Below, in pieces: positions 44,655 through 53,894 of a stretch of 64,000 bases of DNA (position 1 is the first letter of the stretch; the number at the start of each line of letters is the position of its first letter). The notes under the pieces are model-generated. The model made no database searches, was not told where the DNA came from, and saw only the letters and a list, made by a program, of their open reading frames with translations. Source of the stretch: Ruminococcus sp. GTDB taxonomy: Bacteria > Bacillota > Clostridia > Oscillospirales > Acutalibacteraceae. The position numbers and the translations under genes are program-made. The DNA is taken from contig JAFRBX010000030.1 of assembly GCA_017404665.1 (NCBI GenBank), positions 1-64,000 of the forward strand, written 5' to 3'.

Positions 44655-44696
44655 TAGTCATTGCGAGGGATTCATCCCGTGGCAATCTCAACCGAT
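44655..44696. repeat. ATTGTCATTGCGA repeat copy
   Basis: GTCATTGCGAGGGATTCATCCCGTGGCAATCTCAAC, with a GGGAT/ATCCC hairpin, between two convergent genes. Confidence 0.8.
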
Positions 44697-44739
44697 TAAA
44701 AGCGTTCAATGGTTATTTTAGTCTTTGTACTGAGGATGT

Positions 44740-45081
44740 TTATTCCGTTGTGAGATACGGCGCGATCTTCTCCAAGGTCGTTTTGCCGATCCCTTCGACC
44801 TTTGTCAGTTCGTCGATCGACTGAAAACCGCCGTTTTCCTCCCGATATGCGATGATGCTTTCGATCTGCTTCTGCGACAGCGCGGACAGCTCGCCGAGTT
44901 CTTCCGCAGACGCGGCGTTGATATCGATCGGCTCGACTCCCATCGCCCCGATCTCCTGCGGCGTGTAGCCCTCCGGCGGTTTTTGATAGGCGGCGTGGCT
45001 GAACAGCACGACGCCGATGACAAGCAGCAAACCGATCAGACCGACGATCGGGATTAATCCTCCGTTTTTGAATCGTTTCAT
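44740..45081 (-). CDS. ComEA-like helix-hairpin-helix protein
   Basis: About 113 residues: a short basic start, one membrane segment (about 7-29), a linker and two helix-hairpin-helix motifs (IDINAASAEELGELSALSQKQIESIIAY and LTKVEGIGKTTLEKI). This is the layout of a short ComEA, the outside DNA receptor of competence. DprA is also in the window, but no pilus or comEC gene is seen. The start is uncertain: ATG 45081 has no clear SD, and TTG 45105 begins 6 nt after the tadA stop. Confidence 0.75.
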   Translation of the reverse strand: MKRFKNGGLIPIVGLIGLLLVIGVVLFSHAAYQKPPEGYTPQEIGAMGVEPIDINAASAEELGELSALSQKQIESIIAYREENGGFQSIDELTKVEGIGKTTLEKIAPYLTTE

Positions 45082-45110
45082 AATGACTTCGTTATTGTTC
45101 TGCAATAGAA

Positions 45111-45554
45111 TTATCTCAATCGTTTAAAAAAGTCGCTCAGCAGCTTGCCGCACTCGTCCCGCATCACGCCGCCCTCATACCGGGGGTGAAACGCCAGCGG
45201 CAGGTTCAGCACATCCGCGACCGAACCGCAGCAGCCGTTTTTTGGGTCGTAAGCGCCGAAATACGCCTGCGGGATGCGCGCGTTGACGATCGCGCCCGCG
45301 CACATCGGGCACGGCTCCAAGGTGACATACAGCTCGCATTCCCACAGCCGCCAGCCGCCTAAAGTCTTGCAGGCGCTGTCGATCGCCTCCAGCTCGGCGT
45401 GGTACAGGGCGTTTTTGCCCTTTTCACGGCGGTTCCTGCCCTCGCCGACGATCTCGCCTTTGCGGACAACGACCGCGCCGACCGGCACCTCGCCGTCGTC
45501 AAAGGCTTCCTGTGCGAGCTCGAGCGCCCGCTCCATCCATCTTTGCTCCATCAT
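45111..45554 (-). CDS. tadA: tRNA-specific adenosine deaminase
   Basis: A 147-residue deaminase. The zinc site is HAELEAI (His and catalytic Glu) and EPCPMCAGAI, and the C-terminal DVLNLPLAFHPRYEGG loop is typical of TadA. It converts the wobble adenosine of tRNA-Arg(ACG) to inosine. It overlaps the CPBP gene upstream by 4 nt (ATGA). Confidence 0.93.
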   Translation of the reverse strand: MMEQRWMERALELAQEAFDDGEVPVGAVVVRKGEIVGEGRNRREKGKNALYHAELEAIDSACKTLGGWRLWECELYVTLEPCPMCAGAIVNARIPQAYFGAYDPKNGCCGSVADVLNLPLAFHPRYEGGVMRDECGKLLSDFFKRLR

Positions 45555-46804
45555 GAAATAAACAGCGATAAGATACAGTAGCTGACCATCACAGCGGCAA
45601 AGGCGATCAAAGTAGGGGAGGTCGCGGCAGTTGTGACCTTGCTCTTGAAGGGGATGACGTCGTCGCCCTTTTCAAGGCTGAAATAATGGCTGCCTTTCTT
45701 ATTGATAATTCCTTTCAGGAAAATAAAGCTCAGAATACCCGTCACAGCAAAGATAATCCCGTAGCACATATTCGCGCCCGTCTCGGTCAGGATATTGTAT
45801 GACGTCAGCACGTCGAACAGCACCGACAATCCGTTGTTGAGGAAGTGTACAATGATCGACGGCAGCAGCGAATTGGTTTTAATGTCGATAAAAGCGAAAA
45901 CAATGCCGCAGCAGAAGGTGAACGGCAGCTGCACAAAGTTGCCGTGCATCAGCGCGAAGGTCGCGGAGGATACAAGGATCGCCAGCCCGTCGGAGTAGGG
46001 CCTCAAAACGCCCATCACAATACCGCGGAAGGCGAATTCCTCCGCAAAAGCAGGCAGGATCGCTACCGTCAAAAAATACAGCAGGACGTTCGGCTGACTG
46101 CCGGCGTCAACGCTGCCTCCGGTGTTTTCAATACCGAACAGCCCGAAGGTGGTATTGATCATATCGACGACATAGTTGCTCGCGAGCGAAAAGCTCAGAC
46201 CGATGACGCAGAGCTTAGCGAGATACCCCGCGCCGACCTTGTCAAAGGGAAAGATTGCGGCGAAGCGGACGCGCTTGATCAGACAGTAGACAAGACCGCT
46301 GACAAAGAAGATCAGCATCGACAAAGCGCCGTTTTCCAAAAGAAAGAGCGGATCTGCTTCGGTCGTTATGCCTGCGCCGGAAAAAGAGGTAATCAAAGTG
46401 AAGATAACGCCGAGCACGATCTCCAAGCCGAAGAAGATCAGCATCAGCGTACCCAGTCCGTTGACCGTTTTTCTGAGCGAGCGATGATAGAAATAGTGTT
46501 CCTGCTGCTCGGGGGTCATCTGCGGCTGAACATAGCGAGGACGCGCGTACTGCGCGGCTGGATACTGCGGCGCCTGCTGTATGGAATATTGCCGCGGCGA
46601 ATATTGTCCGTAGGTTTGCTGCGGATAGTTCTGCCGGGGCTGCATGTAGCCCTGCTGCCGGGGTTGCGCGTAACCCTGCTGCGGCTGACCGACTGTCGGC
46701 TGCTGCGGATAACCTTGCGGCGCTTGTGTGTTGCCCTGCTGCGGATAACCCGGCTGCGGCGTCAGCTGCTGACCGGGATATGGATACTGCGGATAATTTT
46801 GCAC
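45551..46804 (-). CDS. CPBP family intramembrane metalloprotease with Gln/Pro/Tyr-rich N-terminus
   Basis: A 417-residue protein. The first 100 residues are low-complexity repeats of YPQQGYAQPRQ type. Eight or so membrane segments follow, with the CPBP (Abi/Rce1) motifs EEFAFRG, FALMHGN and the late H-x-x-N (IIVHFLNNG). Such proteases trim prenylated or bacteriocin-like substrates or give self-immunity. GTG start at 46804 behind AAGGAGAT. The Q/P-rich cytoplasmic tail is unusual. Confidence 0.85.
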   Translation of the reverse strand: MQNYPQYPYPGQQLTPQPGYPQQGNTQAPQGYPQQPTVGQPQQGYAQPRQQGYMQPRQNYPQQTYGQYSPRQYSIQQAPQYPAAQYARPRYVQPQMTPEQQEHYFYHRSLRKTVNGLGTLMLIFFGLEIVLGVIFTLITSFSGAGITTEADPLFLLENGALSMLIFFVSGLVYCLIKRVRFAAIFPFDKVGAGYLAKLCVIGLSFSLASNYVVDMINTTFGLFGIENTGGSVDAGSQPNVLLYFLTVAILPAFAEEFAFRGIVMGVLRPYSDGLAILVSSATFALMHGNFVQLPFTFCCGIVFAFIDIKTNSLLPSIIVHFLNNGLSVLFDVLTSYNILTETGANMCYGIIFAVTGILSFIFLKGIINKKGSHYFSLEKGDDVIPFKSKVTTAATSPTLIAFAAVMVSYCILSLFIS

Positions 46805-46932
46805 GAAAAAATCTCCTTAGTTCATTAAGTGATAGAATGACAAAAGGTAGGGGAAAAGACCTATTTTCTTCATTCTCGGTTTTATTTCAAATCCGTTTTC
46901 TATCATAATACATTTTTTTCTGAAAATAATTC

Positions 46933-46961
46933 TTGACAAACAATTTCGAAGATATTATAAT
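46933..46961 (+). promoter_or_regulatory. Promoter of infC-rpmI-rplT
   Basis: Perfect TTGACA (46933-46938), 17-nt spacer, perfect TATAAT (46956-46961). Confidence 0.95.
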
Positions 46962-46967
46962 ACATAA

Positions 46968-47105
46968 CGAAAACAAAGTAAAGCGCTTGACAGCGGCTTT
47001 CACCTGTGGGGTGTCGTCTGCACGGGTCAATACGACAGGGGAGAGCACCCCTATGCTTGTATTGTACGCGGACGGAGCCATCTGTCCGTCTTTTTATTTG
47101 TTTAT
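46968..47105 (+). promoter_or_regulatory. L20-type leader with terminator
   Basis: The leader before infC ends in a hairpin (47070-47090, GGACGGA-gcca-TCTGTCC) followed by TTTTTATTTG, 20 nt before the infC SD. Upstream are pairing segments (GGGGTGTCGTC, GACAGGGGAGAGCACCCC). In Firmicutes this position holds the L20 leader, in which excess ribosomal protein L20 favours termination. Identity is inferred from position and layout. Confidence 0.75.
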
Positions 47106-47127
47106 GAAACTTTGGAGGTGCTTACCT

Positions 47128-47658
47128 ATCAGCAAACAGGAACCCCAGATCAATGAGGAAATTCGCGACAAAGAGTTACGCGTAATCGGTCCCGACGGCG
47201 CCCAGCTCGGCATCATGTCGGCTGCCGACGCCCAGCACATCGCCGATCAGAAGAATCTCGATCTCGTCAAGATCGCCCCCCAGGCGACGCCGCCGGTCTG
47301 TAAGATCATGGACTACGGCAAGTTCCGCTTTGAGCAGAACAAGCGCGAGAAAGAGGCGAGAAAGAACCAGCATACCGTCGAGGTCAAGGAGATCAAGCTC
47401 TCTTTGAATATCGACACGCACGACTTTAACACCAAGCTCAAGAACGCTTTGAAGTTCTTTGCGCACGGCGATAAGGTCAAGGTCTCTATCCGCTTCCGCG
47501 GTCGTGAGATGGGACATTCCGAATTCGGCTACGAGACGATGAAGAAGTTCGCCGAGGCGTGCTCGGAGGTCGCCAACATCGAGAGACCCGCTAAGCTCGA
47601 AGGCCGTCAGATGCTCATGTTCCTGGCTCCCAAGCCCGTAAAGCCCACCAAACAGTAA
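47128..47658 (+). CDS. infC: Translation initiation factor IF-3 (AUC start)
   Basis: A 176-residue protein: [16 protein letters not shown], the N-domain [22 protein letters not shown], a lysine-rich linker and the C-domain [12 protein letters not shown]. It separates ribosomal subunits and proofreads start codons. The SD GGAGGTG (47114-47120) lies 7 nt before ATC at 47128, giving (M)[12 protein letters not shown], which matches the family's true N-terminus. The rare AUC start is the known device by which IF-3 limits its own synthesis. In-frame starts further upstream lie in the leader. Confidence 0.95.
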   Translation: MSKQEPQINEEIRDKELRVIGPDGAQLGIMSAADAQHIADQKNLDLVKIAPQATPPVCKIMDYGKFRFEQNKREKEARKNQHTVEVKEIKLSLNIDTHDFNTKLKNALKFFAHGDKVKVSIRFRGREMGHSEFGYETMKKFAEACSEVANIERPAKLEGRQMLMFLAPKPVKPTKQ

Positions 47659-47683
47659 CGTATTTCAAAGGAGGATTATTAAT

Positions 47684-47881
47684 ATGCCTAAGATCAAAAC
47701 ACACAGCGGAGCAAAAAAGCGTTTCAAACTGTCCAAGAACGGTAAGGTTATCCGCGCTCACGCTTACAAGAGCCATATCCTGAACAAGAAGAACACCAAG
47801 CGTAAAAGAGGTCTTCGCAAGACTACCGTCGCCGACAAGACCAATGTAGCTCAGGTAAAGCGCCTGATCCCCTACAAATAA
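47684..47881 (+). CDS. rpmI: Ribosomal protein bL35
   Basis: 65 residues, [20 protein letters not shown] and a final KRLIPYK, full family length. SD AAAGGAGG. Second gene of the infC operon. Confidence 0.97.
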   Translation: MPKIKTHSGAKKRFKLSKNGKVIRAHAYKSHILNKKNTKRKRGLRKTTVADKTNVAQVKRLIPYK

Positions 47882-47924
47882 TTTCGCTTGACTAATGATT
47901 TAAGAATTTTCGGAGGTAATATAA

Positions 47925-48275
47925 ATGGCACGTATTAAAGGCGCGATGATGACTCGCAAAAGAAGAAAGAAAGTTTTAAAGCTCGCTAAGGGCTATTACG
48001 GTGCGAAGTCCAGACATTTTAAGATGGCGAAGCAGCAGGTGATGAAGAGCGGTAACTACGCTTACATCGGCCGCAAGCAGAAGAAGAGAGATTTCCGCAG
48101 ACTGTGGATCACCCGTATCTCCGCCGGCTGCAAGGCAAACGGCACCAACTACTCTACTTTTATGAACGGTCTGAAGAAAGCCGGCATCACCCTGAACCGC
48201 AAGGTCCTGTCCGAGATCGCGATCTCCGATCCCGCCGCTTTCACCGCTCTCGTTGAGCAGGTCAAAAACGCATAA
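47925..48275 (+). CDS. rplT: Ribosomal protein bL20
   Basis: 116 residues, [20 protein letters not shown] and [22 protein letters not shown] core, full length. In Firmicutes it is also the repressor that acts on the leader upstream of infC. Confidence 0.97.
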   Translation: MARIKGAMMTRKRRKKVLKLAKGYYGAKSRHFKMAKQQVMKSGNYAYIGRKQKKRDFRRLWITRISAGCKANGTNYSTFMNGLKKAGITLNRKVLSEIAISDPAAFTALVEQVKNA

Positions 48276-48287
48276 AAAGCTATAACT

Positions 48288-48320
48288 GCGTTTGGGTCAC
48301 TCCCAAACGCTTTTATATTT
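48288..48320 (+). terminator. Terminator of the infC operon
   Basis: GCGTTTGGG-tcact-CCCAAACGC, perfect 9 bp, followed by TTTTATATTT. Confidence 0.92.
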
Positions 48321-48330
48321 GTGAAAAAAC

Positions 48331-49116
48331 ATGGAATTGATTTCTTCAAAAGAAAATAAAAAAATCAAATATCTCAAAAAGCTCATATCCTCCGCTTCCT
48401 TCCGCAGGGAAGAGGGGGTCTTTGCCGCCGAGGGACTGCGGCTGTGCGGCGACGCCATAAAAAGCGGCGCTTCGATCGTGTCCGCGTTCTTTTCCGAGAC
48501 CTTTGCCGAAAAGAACGACGCTTTCGTCGGCAAAGCACGGGCAGCGGCAAGTGAAGCCTTTGTGCTCAAAGACAGCCTCTTTGCCGCCGTATCCGACACT
48601 AAGACGCCGCAGGGCGTGCTGTTCGTGATAAAAAGACTTGACAAAACCCTCGACTTTGATAAAATGAAGAATAATGGAAAAGTGTTGGCTTTGGAGACCG
48701 TGCAGGATCCCGTTAACCTCGGCACCATCCTCAGGACCGCAGAGGCGCTGGGGGTCAGCGCGGTGGTTCTCACGCGCGACTGCTGCGATATCTATGCGCC
48801 CAAGGTCACGCGCGGCAGCATGGGCGCTATTTTCAGACTGCCCTTTGCCGTTACCGACGATCTGCCCGCGTTGATCGGTGCTTTCAACCGCTTCGGTACC
48901 TCTTATGCCGCGGTGCTCGATCAGGATTCCGTTTCTTTGGATGAATGTGCTTTCAAGGGAGCGGTGCTCGCGGCTGTCGGCAACGAAGGAAACGGCTTGA
49001 CCGATGAAACCGTCAAGGCCTGCTCGCACAAGCTCTATATTCCGATGCGCGGCGGCGCGGAATCGCTGAACGTTTCCGCGGCGGCGGCGATCATACTCTG
49101 GGAAATGATCCGATGA
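48331..49116 (+). CDS. TrmH/SpoU-family RNA 2'-O-methyltransferase
   Basis: 261 residues: an N-terminal substrate-binding part (SSKENKKIKYLKKL, EGVFAAEGLRLC), then a SPOUT knot with VQDPVNLGTILRTAEALG, AVGNEGNGL and ESLNVSAAAAIILWE, which are motifs 1-3 of the family. It probably methylates a ribose in rRNA, the exact target unknown. Stop and dprA start overlap (ATGA). Confidence 0.9.
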   Translation: MELISSKENKKIKYLKKLISSASFRREEGVFAAEGLRLCGDAIKSGASIVSAFFSETFAEKNDAFVGKARAAASEAFVLKDSLFAAVSDTKTPQGVLFVIKRLDKTLDFDKMKNNGKVLALETVQDPVNLGTILRTAEALGVSAVVLTRDCCDIYAPKVTRGSMGAIFRLPFAVTDDLPALIGAFNRFGTSYAAVLDQDSVSLDECAFKGAVLAAVGNEGNGLTDETVKACSHKLYIPMRGGAESLNVSAAAAIILWEMIR

Positions 49117-50222
49117 CGAACGCGACAAAATATTTTATCCGGCTCAGTCTGGCGCTCGGCTTTTCTACGCCGAAGGTCAAGACGCTGACGTCAATCTATC
49201 CGAATATCGCCGATTTTTTCAACGGCGGCGAGCATGAGTGGCGCTTATCCGGCGTGCTGAACGCCAAAGATATTGCCGCTCTGGAGGCGACGCCGATCGA
49301 TAAGGCATATGAGGTGATCGCGCGCTGCAATGAGCTCGGTATCAGCATCGTGTCGCTCGACGACCCGAGCTACCCCGCCATGCTCAAGGAAATCCACGAT
49401 CCGCCCGCGGTGCTCTATATGCGGGGGCATATGCCTGATTTTGAGCGCCGTCTCGGCATCGCTGTGGTCGGCACACGCAACGCGACCGCCTACGGCAAGA
49501 TGACCGCCCATTTGCTCGCGGGTTCTCTTGCAAAGGTGGGCGTGATTATCATCAGCGGCGGCGCGATGGGGATCGACAGCCTTAGCCATACCGCTGCGCT
49601 GGAGGTCGGCGGCGTGACCGTCTGCGTATTGGGCTGCGGTATCAATTATCCCTACCTGATGTCCAACGAGAAGCTGCGCAGAAATATCGCCGAGCGCGGC
49701 GCGGTTATCTCCGAGTACCCGCCCGATTATCCGCCCGGAAGATACACCTTTCCCGAGCGCAACCGCATCATCTCGGGACTCTCTAACGGAGTTCTGGTGG
49801 TGGAAGCCGGTACGAAAAGCGGCTCTCTGATCACGGCGCGTACCGCGCTGGAACAGAACCGCGACGTTTTCGCTGTGATGGGCAACATCACCTCGCCCTA
49901 TTCGCAGGGCACCAACGCGCTGATCAAGGACGGCGCGATTCCCGTCACCGACTATACCGATATCATCTCGTATTATCCGCAGTTCTCTCTGGAGGGCGAA
50001 CCTGACGATCCTGTACAGCCGATCCCCGTCCACAAAACCGATATCGACGTATCCGACGAGGCGCTGAAGGTCTATCACGCCGTCACAGCAGACCCTGTGC
50101 ATATCGATACGATCACCGCCGCCTGCGGCATGCCGGTGCGAGCTGTTCTGCAGGCGCTGACCGAACTGGAGCTGGAAGGACTGATTAAGGCTGATAAGGG
50201 CAGGATGTACCGCATAGTTTAG
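49113..50222 (+). CDS. dprA: DNA-processing protein DprA
   Basis: 369 residues: a helical N-terminal domain (weak SAM-like), then the Rossmann-like core with AVVGTRNATAYGK, ISGGAMGIDSLSHTAAL, GCGINYPYLMSNEKL, SEYPPDYPPGRYTFPERNRIISGLS and VVEAGTKSGSLITA, and a C-terminal winged helix. It loads RecA on incoming single-stranded DNA in transformation. A gttagtgg heptamer array begins right at its stop codon. Confidence 0.95.
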   Translation: MTNATKYFIRLSLALGFSTPKVKTLTSIYPNIADFFNGGEHEWRLSGVLNAKDIAALEATPIDKAYEVIARCNELGISIVSLDDPSYPAMLKEIHDPPAVLYMRGHMPDFERRLGIAVVGTRNATAYGKMTAHLLAGSLAKVGVIIISGGAMGIDSLSHTAALEVGGVTVCVLGCGINYPYLMSNEKLRRNIAERGAVISEYPPDYPPGRYTFPERNRIISGLSNGVLVVEAGTKSGSLITARTALEQNRDVFAVMGNITSPYSQGTNALIKDGAIPVTDYTDIISYYPQFSLEGEPDDPVQPIPVHKTDIDVSDEALKVYHAVTADPVHIDTITAACGMPVRAVLQALTELELEGLIKADKGRMYRIV

Positions 50223-50362
50223 CGGCTAGTGGTTAGTGGTCAGTGGCTAGTGGTTTGTGATCAGTATATTAAAAAGAAAAAAACCACTTAACATACATCA
50301 AAACAGAAAGCAAACATACAAAATGTCATTGCGAAGCCCTTTAGGGCTGTGGCAATCTCAAC
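50222..50362. repeat. gttagtgg heptamers plus ATTGTCATTGCGA copy
   Basis: 50222-50262 is a run of GTGGTTAGTGGTCAGTGGCTAGTGG-type heptamers. 50322-50362 is a copy of the TGTCATTGCGAAGCCCTTTAGGGCTGTGGCAATCTCAACT repeat. The gap holds no gene. Confidence 0.8.
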
Positions 50363-50405
50363 TGATATAAAAACAGAAAGCAAATTATTTGGAGGACAGC
50401 AAACA

Positions 50406-52475
50406 ATGTCTAATCTGGTTATCGTGGAGTCGCCCGCCAAGGCGAAGACCATCAAGAAATATCTCGGCAAGGACTATGAGGTCGTCGCCTCGATGGGACA
50501 TGTCAGGGATCTTCCCTCGGCGCGCCTGAGTGTAGACGTCAACAACGATTTTGCGCCGAAGTATGAGGTCATCAAAGGAAAGGAAAAGCTGGTGAGCGAC
50601 CTTCAGGACAGAGCCAAAAATTCCGAAAAAATCTATCTCGCGACGGACCCTGACCGCGAGGGCGAGGCGATCTCATGGCATCTGGCGTATTTGCTCGGTC
50701 TGCCGCTCGACGAGATCGACCGCGTCGAATTCAACGAGATCACCAAGAACGGTATCAAAAACGGTATGGCGTCGCCCCGCACCATCAACATTGATCTGGT
50801 CAACGCCCAGCAGGCGCGCCGCATCCTCGACCGTCTGGTGGGCTATAAGCTCAGCCCCTTCGTATCCCAGAAGATCCACCGCGGACTCTCGGCAGGACGC
50901 GTCCAGTCCGTCGCTGTTCGGATCATTGTAGACAGAGAGAACGAGATCCGCGCCTTCAAGCCCGAGGAGTATTGGTCGATCGACGCCAAGTTCATCCCCA
51001 AGGGCTCACGCAAGGCTTTTTCCGCCGCTCTGTACGGCGATCAAAAGGGCAAGATCAAGATCACAAACAAAGAACAGGCGGATCAGATTCTCTCCGATCT
51101 TGAAGGCGCCGATTTTGTCATCACCAAGGTGAAGAACGGCACCCGCAAGAAATCCCCCGCGCCGCCCTTCATCACCTCTACCCTCCAGCAGGAGGCTTCC
51201 CGCAAGCTCAACTTCCAGTCACGCCGCACCATGAAGGTCGCGCAGGAGCTGTATGAAGGCGTTGACGTCGCGGGTATCGGCGCAATCGGTCTGATCACCT
51301 ATATGCGTACCGATTCGCTCCGCGTTTCCAACGACGCGATCGCCGACGCCCAGAACTATATCCGCGACACCTACGGCGACAAATATCTGCCCCCCAAGCC
51401 CCGTTATTATAAATCCCGCGCAGGCGCGCAGGACGGCCACGAGGCGATTCGTCCCTCGACTCCGTCGATCACTCCCGCACAGGTCAAGGGCAGCCTGACC
51501 AACGACCAGTATAAGCTGTATAAGCTGATCTGGGAGCGCTTCATGGCTTCCCAGATGGCAGACTGCATCCAGAAGACCACGCAGGCGGACATCGAGGGCA
51601 ACGGCTATATCTTCAAGGCGGCGGGCTACCGCGTCGACTTCGACGGCTTTACCACCCTGTATGTGGAGAGTAAGGACGAAGAGGACGACAAGGACAACCG
51701 CATCCTGTCCCTTGAGAAGGGCACGCCCTGCAAGGCAAAGGAGCTGCTCGGCAATCAGCACTTCACCCAGCCGCCCGCGCGCTTTACCGAAGCGTCGCTG
51801 ATCAAGGCGCTGGAGGAGTACGGTATCGGCAGACCTTCTACCTATGCCGCGACCATCTCGACCATTACCTCCCGCGAGTATGTGAAGCGCGAGGGAAAGA
51901 CGCTGATTCCCACCGAGCTGGGCGAGGCGCTTTCGGGCTTGATGAAGGAGCGCTTCCCGAAGATCGTCAACGTCAAGTTCACCGCTCAGATGGAGCAGGA
52001 GCTGGACAACGTTGAAAGCGGCGCGATCGAATGGATCGAGCTGCTGCGCGAGTTCTATACGGATTTTGATAAGACTCTCAAGAAAGCGAAAGCCGAGATG
52101 CAGGGCGTCAAGATCCAGCTCGAAGAGGACAAGACGGATATCATCTGCGAAAAATGCGGCAGACAGATGGTCGTCAAGGTCGGACGCTACGGCAAGTTCA
52201 TCGCCTGCCCCGGCTATCCCGAGTGCAAAAACGTCAAAAAATTTGTGGAGAACGTAGGCGTGCAATGCCCCAAGTGCGGCGGAGACGTGATTGTCAAGCG
52301 CTCCGGCAAGGGCAAGGTGTTCTACGGCTGCTCCAATTATCCGAACTGCGACTTCGTGTCGTGGTATGAGCCCGTCAACGAGCGCTGCCCCAAGTGCGGC
52401 GACATTCTCTTCAAGCGCAAGGGCAAGAAGGGCGGCGTGTTCTGCCAGCACGAGGGCTGCGGATATAAGAAGTGA
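50406..52475 (+). CDS. topA: DNA topoisomerase I
   Basis: 689 residues: TOPRIM domain (VIVESPAKAKTIKKYLG, ATDPDREGEAISWHL), the active tyrosine in LITYMRTDSLRVS (about residue 300), GRPSTYAATISTI, and three C-terminal four-cysteine zinc domains (CEKCGRQM, CPKCGGDV and CPKCGDIL starts), the last with a histidine-containing end (CQHEGC). It relaxes negative supercoils. ATG 50406 with GGAGGA is preferred over 50349. Confidence 0.96.
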   Translation: MSNLVIVESPAKAKTIKKYLGKDYEVVASMGHVRDLPSARLSVDVNNDFAPKYEVIKGKEKLVSDLQDRAKNSEKIYLATDPDREGEAISWHLAYLLGLPLDEIDRVEFNEITKNGIKNGMASPRTINIDLVNAQQARRILDRLVGYKLSPFVSQKIHRGLSAGRVQSVAVRIIVDRENEIRAFKPEEYWSIDAKFIPKGSRKAFSAALYGDQKGKIKITNKEQADQILSDLEGADFVITKVKNGTRKKSPAPPFITSTLQQEASRKLNFQSRRTMKVAQELYEGVDVAGIGAIGLITYMRTDSLRVSNDAIADAQNYIRDTYGDKYLPPKPRYYKSRAGAQDGHEAIRPSTPSITPAQVKGSLTNDQYKLYKLIWERFMASQMADCIQKTTQADIEGNGYIFKAAGYRVDFDGFTTLYVESKDEEDDKDNRILSLEKGTPCKAKELLGNQHFTQPPARFTEASLIKALEEYGIGRPSTYAATISTITSREYVKREGKTLIPTELGEALSGLMKERFPKIVNVKFTAQMEQELDNVESGAIEWIELLREFYTDFDKTLKKAKAEMQGVKIQLEEDKTDIICEKCGRQMVVKVGRYGKFIACPGYPECKNVKKFVENVGVQCPKCGGDVIVKRSGKGKVFYGCSNYPNCDFVSWYEPVNERCPKCGDILFKRKGKKGGVFCQHEGCGYKK

Positions 52476-52545
52476 CCAGTGGCAAGTGATCAGTGACCAG
52501 TTAGTGGATAGTGATGAGTGGTTAGTGGTTAGTATTGTATAAGAA
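52476..52545. repeat. gttagtgg heptamer array
   Basis: GTGACCAGTGGCAAGTGATCAGTGACCAGTTAGTGG and similar units run from the topA stop codon to just before trmFO. Related arrays are at 33107-33128, 34670-34697 and 50222-50262. Confidence 0.8.
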
Positions 52546-52562
52546 GGCTGTTGACTTGATTT

Positions 52563-53882
52563 ATGAAAACAGTAACCATCATTGGCGCGGGCTTAGCCGG
52601 TTGTGAGGCGGCGTATCAGCTCTCGAAACGGGGCGTACACGTCGACCTCTACGATTCAAAGCCGCACAAATTGAGCCCTGCCCATCATTCCGATAAACTA
52701 TGTGAGATCGTCTGCTCCAACTCCTTCAAGGCGAACCGCGTCAACTCCGCCGCGGGTCTTTTGAAGGAAGAGATGCGCACCCTCGGCTCCTTGTTATTAC
52801 AGTGCGCCGACCGCTGTGCCGTGCCTGCCGGCGGAGCGCTCGCGGTAGATCGCGAGCTGTTCTCCGCGATGGTGACGGACGCGATCCTGAGCGATCCCAA
52901 CATCACCTATATTCCCGAGGAGCTGACCTCCATCCCCGACAGCGGCGTGGTGATTGTCGCCACAGGTCCCCTGACCCACGACGCGCTCGCGAAGGATATT
53001 GCCGCGCGTTACGGCGAGAGCCTGCGCTTTTTCGACGCGGCGGCGCCGATCGTCGCGGCGGACTCCATCGATATGGAATACGCCTTTTTTGAGTCGCGCT
53101 ACGGCAAGGGCGGGGGAGAGGACTACCTTAACTGCCCGATGAACAAGGCGGAGTACGAGGCGTTTTATGAAGCGCTGGTATCTGCCAAACGCGCGCCCGT
53201 GCATGAATTCGACGTCATGAATCCCAAGGTATACGAGGGCTGCATGCCGATCGAGGTGATGGCGCAGCGCGGCGTGGACACCGTGCGCTTCGGGCCGATG
53301 AAGCCCGTCGGACTGCGCGACCCGCGCACCGGTCACCGTCCGTGGGCGGTGCTGCAGCTGCGCAAGGAGAATGCCGCGGGCACGATGTACAACCTCGTCG
53401 GCTTCCAGACGAATCTGAAGTTCGGCGAGCAGAAGCGGGTGTTCTCCATGATCCCCGCCCTGCATCAAGCGGAATTCCTGCGCTACGGCGTGATGCACCG
53501 CAACACCTTCATCAATTCTCCGAAGATCCTGAATTCGGATTATTCGGATAAAGAAAATAAAAGCTGCTTCTTTGCCGGTCAGCTGACGGGCGTAGAAGGC
53601 TATATGGAAAGCGCTTCATCGGGACTGCTCTGCGGCATCAACGCAGCACGTGTGCTGAACGGTCAGGAAACAATCACCCTGCCTGAGACCACCATGATGG
53701 GAGCGATGGCGCGCTATATCAGTGACCCGTTCGTGACTGACTTCCAGCCGATGGGCGCGAACTTCGGCATCTTGCCCGAGCTTGAACACCGTCCCCGCGA
53801 CAAGGCTGAGCGCGGACAGGCGTATGCCGATCGGGCGCTTTCGGATTTGAAGCGATTCATAGAGGAAAACAATATCAGATAA
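52563..53882 (+). CDS. trmFO: FADH2/folate-dependent tRNA U54 methyltransferase TrmFO
   Basis: 439 residues: FAD-binding TIIGAGLAGCEAAYQL, then CSNSFKANRVNSAAGLLKEEMR, MNPKVYEGCMPIEVMAQRG, LRDPRTGHRPWAVLQLRKEN and the end QLTGVEGYMESASSGLLCGINAAR, all TrmFO signatures. It forms ribothymidine at tRNA position 54 using methylene-tetrahydrofolate. The common topA-trmFO neighbourhood of Firmicutes is kept. Confidence 0.96.
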   Translation: MKTVTIIGAGLAGCEAAYQLSKRGVHVDLYDSKPHKLSPAHHSDKLCEIVCSNSFKANRVNSAAGLLKEEMRTLGSLLLQCADRCAVPAGGALAVDRELFSAMVTDAILSDPNITYIPEELTSIPDSGVVIVATGPLTHDALAKDIAARYGESLRFFDAAAPIVAADSIDMEYAFFESRYGKGGGEDYLNCPMNKAEYEAFYEALVSAKRAPVHEFDVMNPKVYEGCMPIEVMAQRGVDTVRFGPMKPVGLRDPRTGHRPWAVLQLRKENAAGTMYNLVGFQTNLKFGEQKRVFSMIPALHQAEFLRYGVMHRNTFINSPKILNSDYSDKENKSCFFAGQLTGVEGYMESASSGLLCGINAARVLNGQETITLPETTMMGAMARYISDPFVTDFQPMGANFGILPELEHRPRDKAERGQAYADRALSDLKRFIEENNIR

Positions 53883-53894
53883 GGATATGGTAAT

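Noticed and set aside
50222..50262. Possible CRISPR array
   Set aside because: The units are heptamers without spacers of constant length, and no cas genes are present.
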